Assembly: GCA_015680685.1 (NCBI GenBank)
Contig: MNCI01035239.1
Location: forward strand, 2,751 to 47,972
Source: Gnetum montanum
Lineage: Eukaryota; Streptophyta; Gnetopsida; Gnetales; Gnetaceae
Direction of reading: 5' to 3'
DNA: 45,222 nucleotides
Part shown: positions 44,173 to 45,222 of the stretch, piece by piece
Layout: every line of letters starts with the position of its first letter
Position numbering within the stretch: the first letter of the stretch is position 1
Made by a program: the position numbers and the translations under genes
Notes under the pieces: generated by a model
Told to the model about the DNA's origin: nothing
Databases searched by the model: none
The model's input: only the letters and a program-made list of their open reading frames with translations

Positions 44173-45222
44173 AACTCTTGCTCTAATTGGTCCAAGGCTT
44201 AGTCAAAACTGTTCTTAAAATTGTAAAGGAGTCTAGGGAGAGAGGTAGTGACCATGACAAAAAGAAAAAGAGAGAAGTGGAAAATGCACATAACAAGGGT
44301 AAGGGCAAAATGGCCATCATAGAAGAGGTTGTGGATTCAGACACAGACAATGATGGTGGATGTGAGATATGCCAATACGACCATCCTAAGAGATGTTGCC
44401 CAGTGATCTCACATCTACAAGAGTTTGGGGTGTATGCACTCAACCCACGACTTAATAAACGGTAGGCACCTCGACGGTTACCTTATCCCCAGGGTAACTC
44501 AAAGCAGTTCCACCAACCTTTAACATATTATCCAAGTGAAACTCCATCATAATCTATTGAGAAATATCAATAATGGAAATACCCATAGTCATGGGGGATG
44601 CCACCACCAAGGCAACAGTATCCCTACTAGCAACTAGACCCATATGGCTACTACATGTAGCATCCAATATCTCCACGTGACTCTGTTAGTCACGTTACAC
44701 CACAACATCACTACCAAGCTCGTGAGTATTATAGAACTCCTTCTCCCAAGGGAGATAACCCACAAACATACCATCCTTCAAATCCATCCGTAACTCTCAC
44801 ACCAATAGCTCCATTACCACCCGCTACAGAAATGCAAGGGGAACTCCCTACTCAACCACAGCAATGCAATGCCACGAGGGCTATGAATCCTTAATCCGCT
44901 ATTGGTTCTGACAACCATATGAAGAAAAGATCTTTCTTCAAAACCAACAGTCCAACCAAGCCCTTACAACCACAAGCGGTTGAACCTTTGAACGCCTCCC
45001 CATCAAATAAAGCTTCAAAGTCCCCTTTGAACCAAACACCAAGCTCAACACATATGGTTATGTTAACACATGTCGTTACTAACTGGATTAAGGTTGGCCA
45101 CCTTCCCAGGAAATTATCTGATCCTGGAAGCCCTCTAAACTATCTCCAAATCATTGGGAATGAGCCATGAAAAGCTTTTCTAGATTCAGGTTCTGGAGTC
45201 AACCTAATATCACAAGAAATTT
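44173..45222 (+). pseudogene. Ty3/gypsy gag-protease segment, opposite strand, running off the window
   Basis: On the + strand a lysine-rich gag-like part (44187-44465) carries a variant zinc knuckle, CEICQYDHPKRCC (C-x2-C-x3-H-x4-C, with one residue fewer than usual before the H). It is followed by a proline/glutamine-rich linker with several stops. A late frame (44919-45170) leads, after a TGA, into AFLDSGSGVNLISQEI, the aspartic-protease active site (D-S-G) at about 45173-45222. It is head to head with the - strand pol at 44172/44173. It is either a second element or the 5' part of the same one after an inversion. Confidence 0.8.

Noticed and set aside
1-45222. CRISPR arrays, operons, bacterial ribosome binding sites
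   Set aside because: The sequence is plant nuclear; the tandem repeats found are not spacer-repeat arrays.

Overview
The window is plant nuclear DNA. It is AT-rich, with split genes and GT-AG introns, a plant-type leucine-rich-repeat receptor kinase, the last exons of a plant-type mitochondrial pyruvate carrier, and decayed Ty3/gypsy retrotransposon sequence. The receptor kinase style and the repeat load would fit a gymnosperm, but that is only an inference. Nothing bacterial and no CRISPR array was seen.

The dominant structure is a large direct segmental duplication. Copy A runs from the left edge of the window to about 16889, and copy B from about 23614 to 40618. They are nearly identical apart from scattered substitutions and a few indels. 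Each copy carries, left to right: a degenerate LRR fragment on the + strand; a head-to-head pair of LTR-like repeats (R1 and R2); a full-length LRR receptor kinase gene on the - strand with one intron; its long upstream region; two divergent small ORFs either side of a CGCG-containing tandem array; a C-rich tract; and a third LTR-like repeat (R3). Both receptor kinase copies are pseudogenes. They kept exactly the same exon lengths, with no indel, but carry different nonsense mutations: three in A and two in B, none shared. The gene was therefore probably intact when it duplicated, and each copy died separately.

The 6.7-kb spacer (16890-23613) holds an older, partial third copy of the receptor kinase start plus its upstream array and small ORF. 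It also holds the 3' exons of a mitochondrial pyruvate carrier gene whose 5' exons are not visible here, two SINE-like remnants, and a decayed retroelement protease fragment.

Right of copy B (40619-45222) is retrotransposon territory. A decayed Ty3/gypsy pol (partial RT, RNase H, integrase) lies on the - strand and abuts, head to head inside the RT, a decayed gag-protease segment on the + strand that runs off the window.

The most interesting candidates are the divergent small-ORF pair around the CGCG-box array, which is linked to the receptor kinase in three places; the independent decay of the two receptor copies; the LTR followed by a C-to-T-decayed tRNA-Asp-type primer binding site; and the orphan carrier exons.
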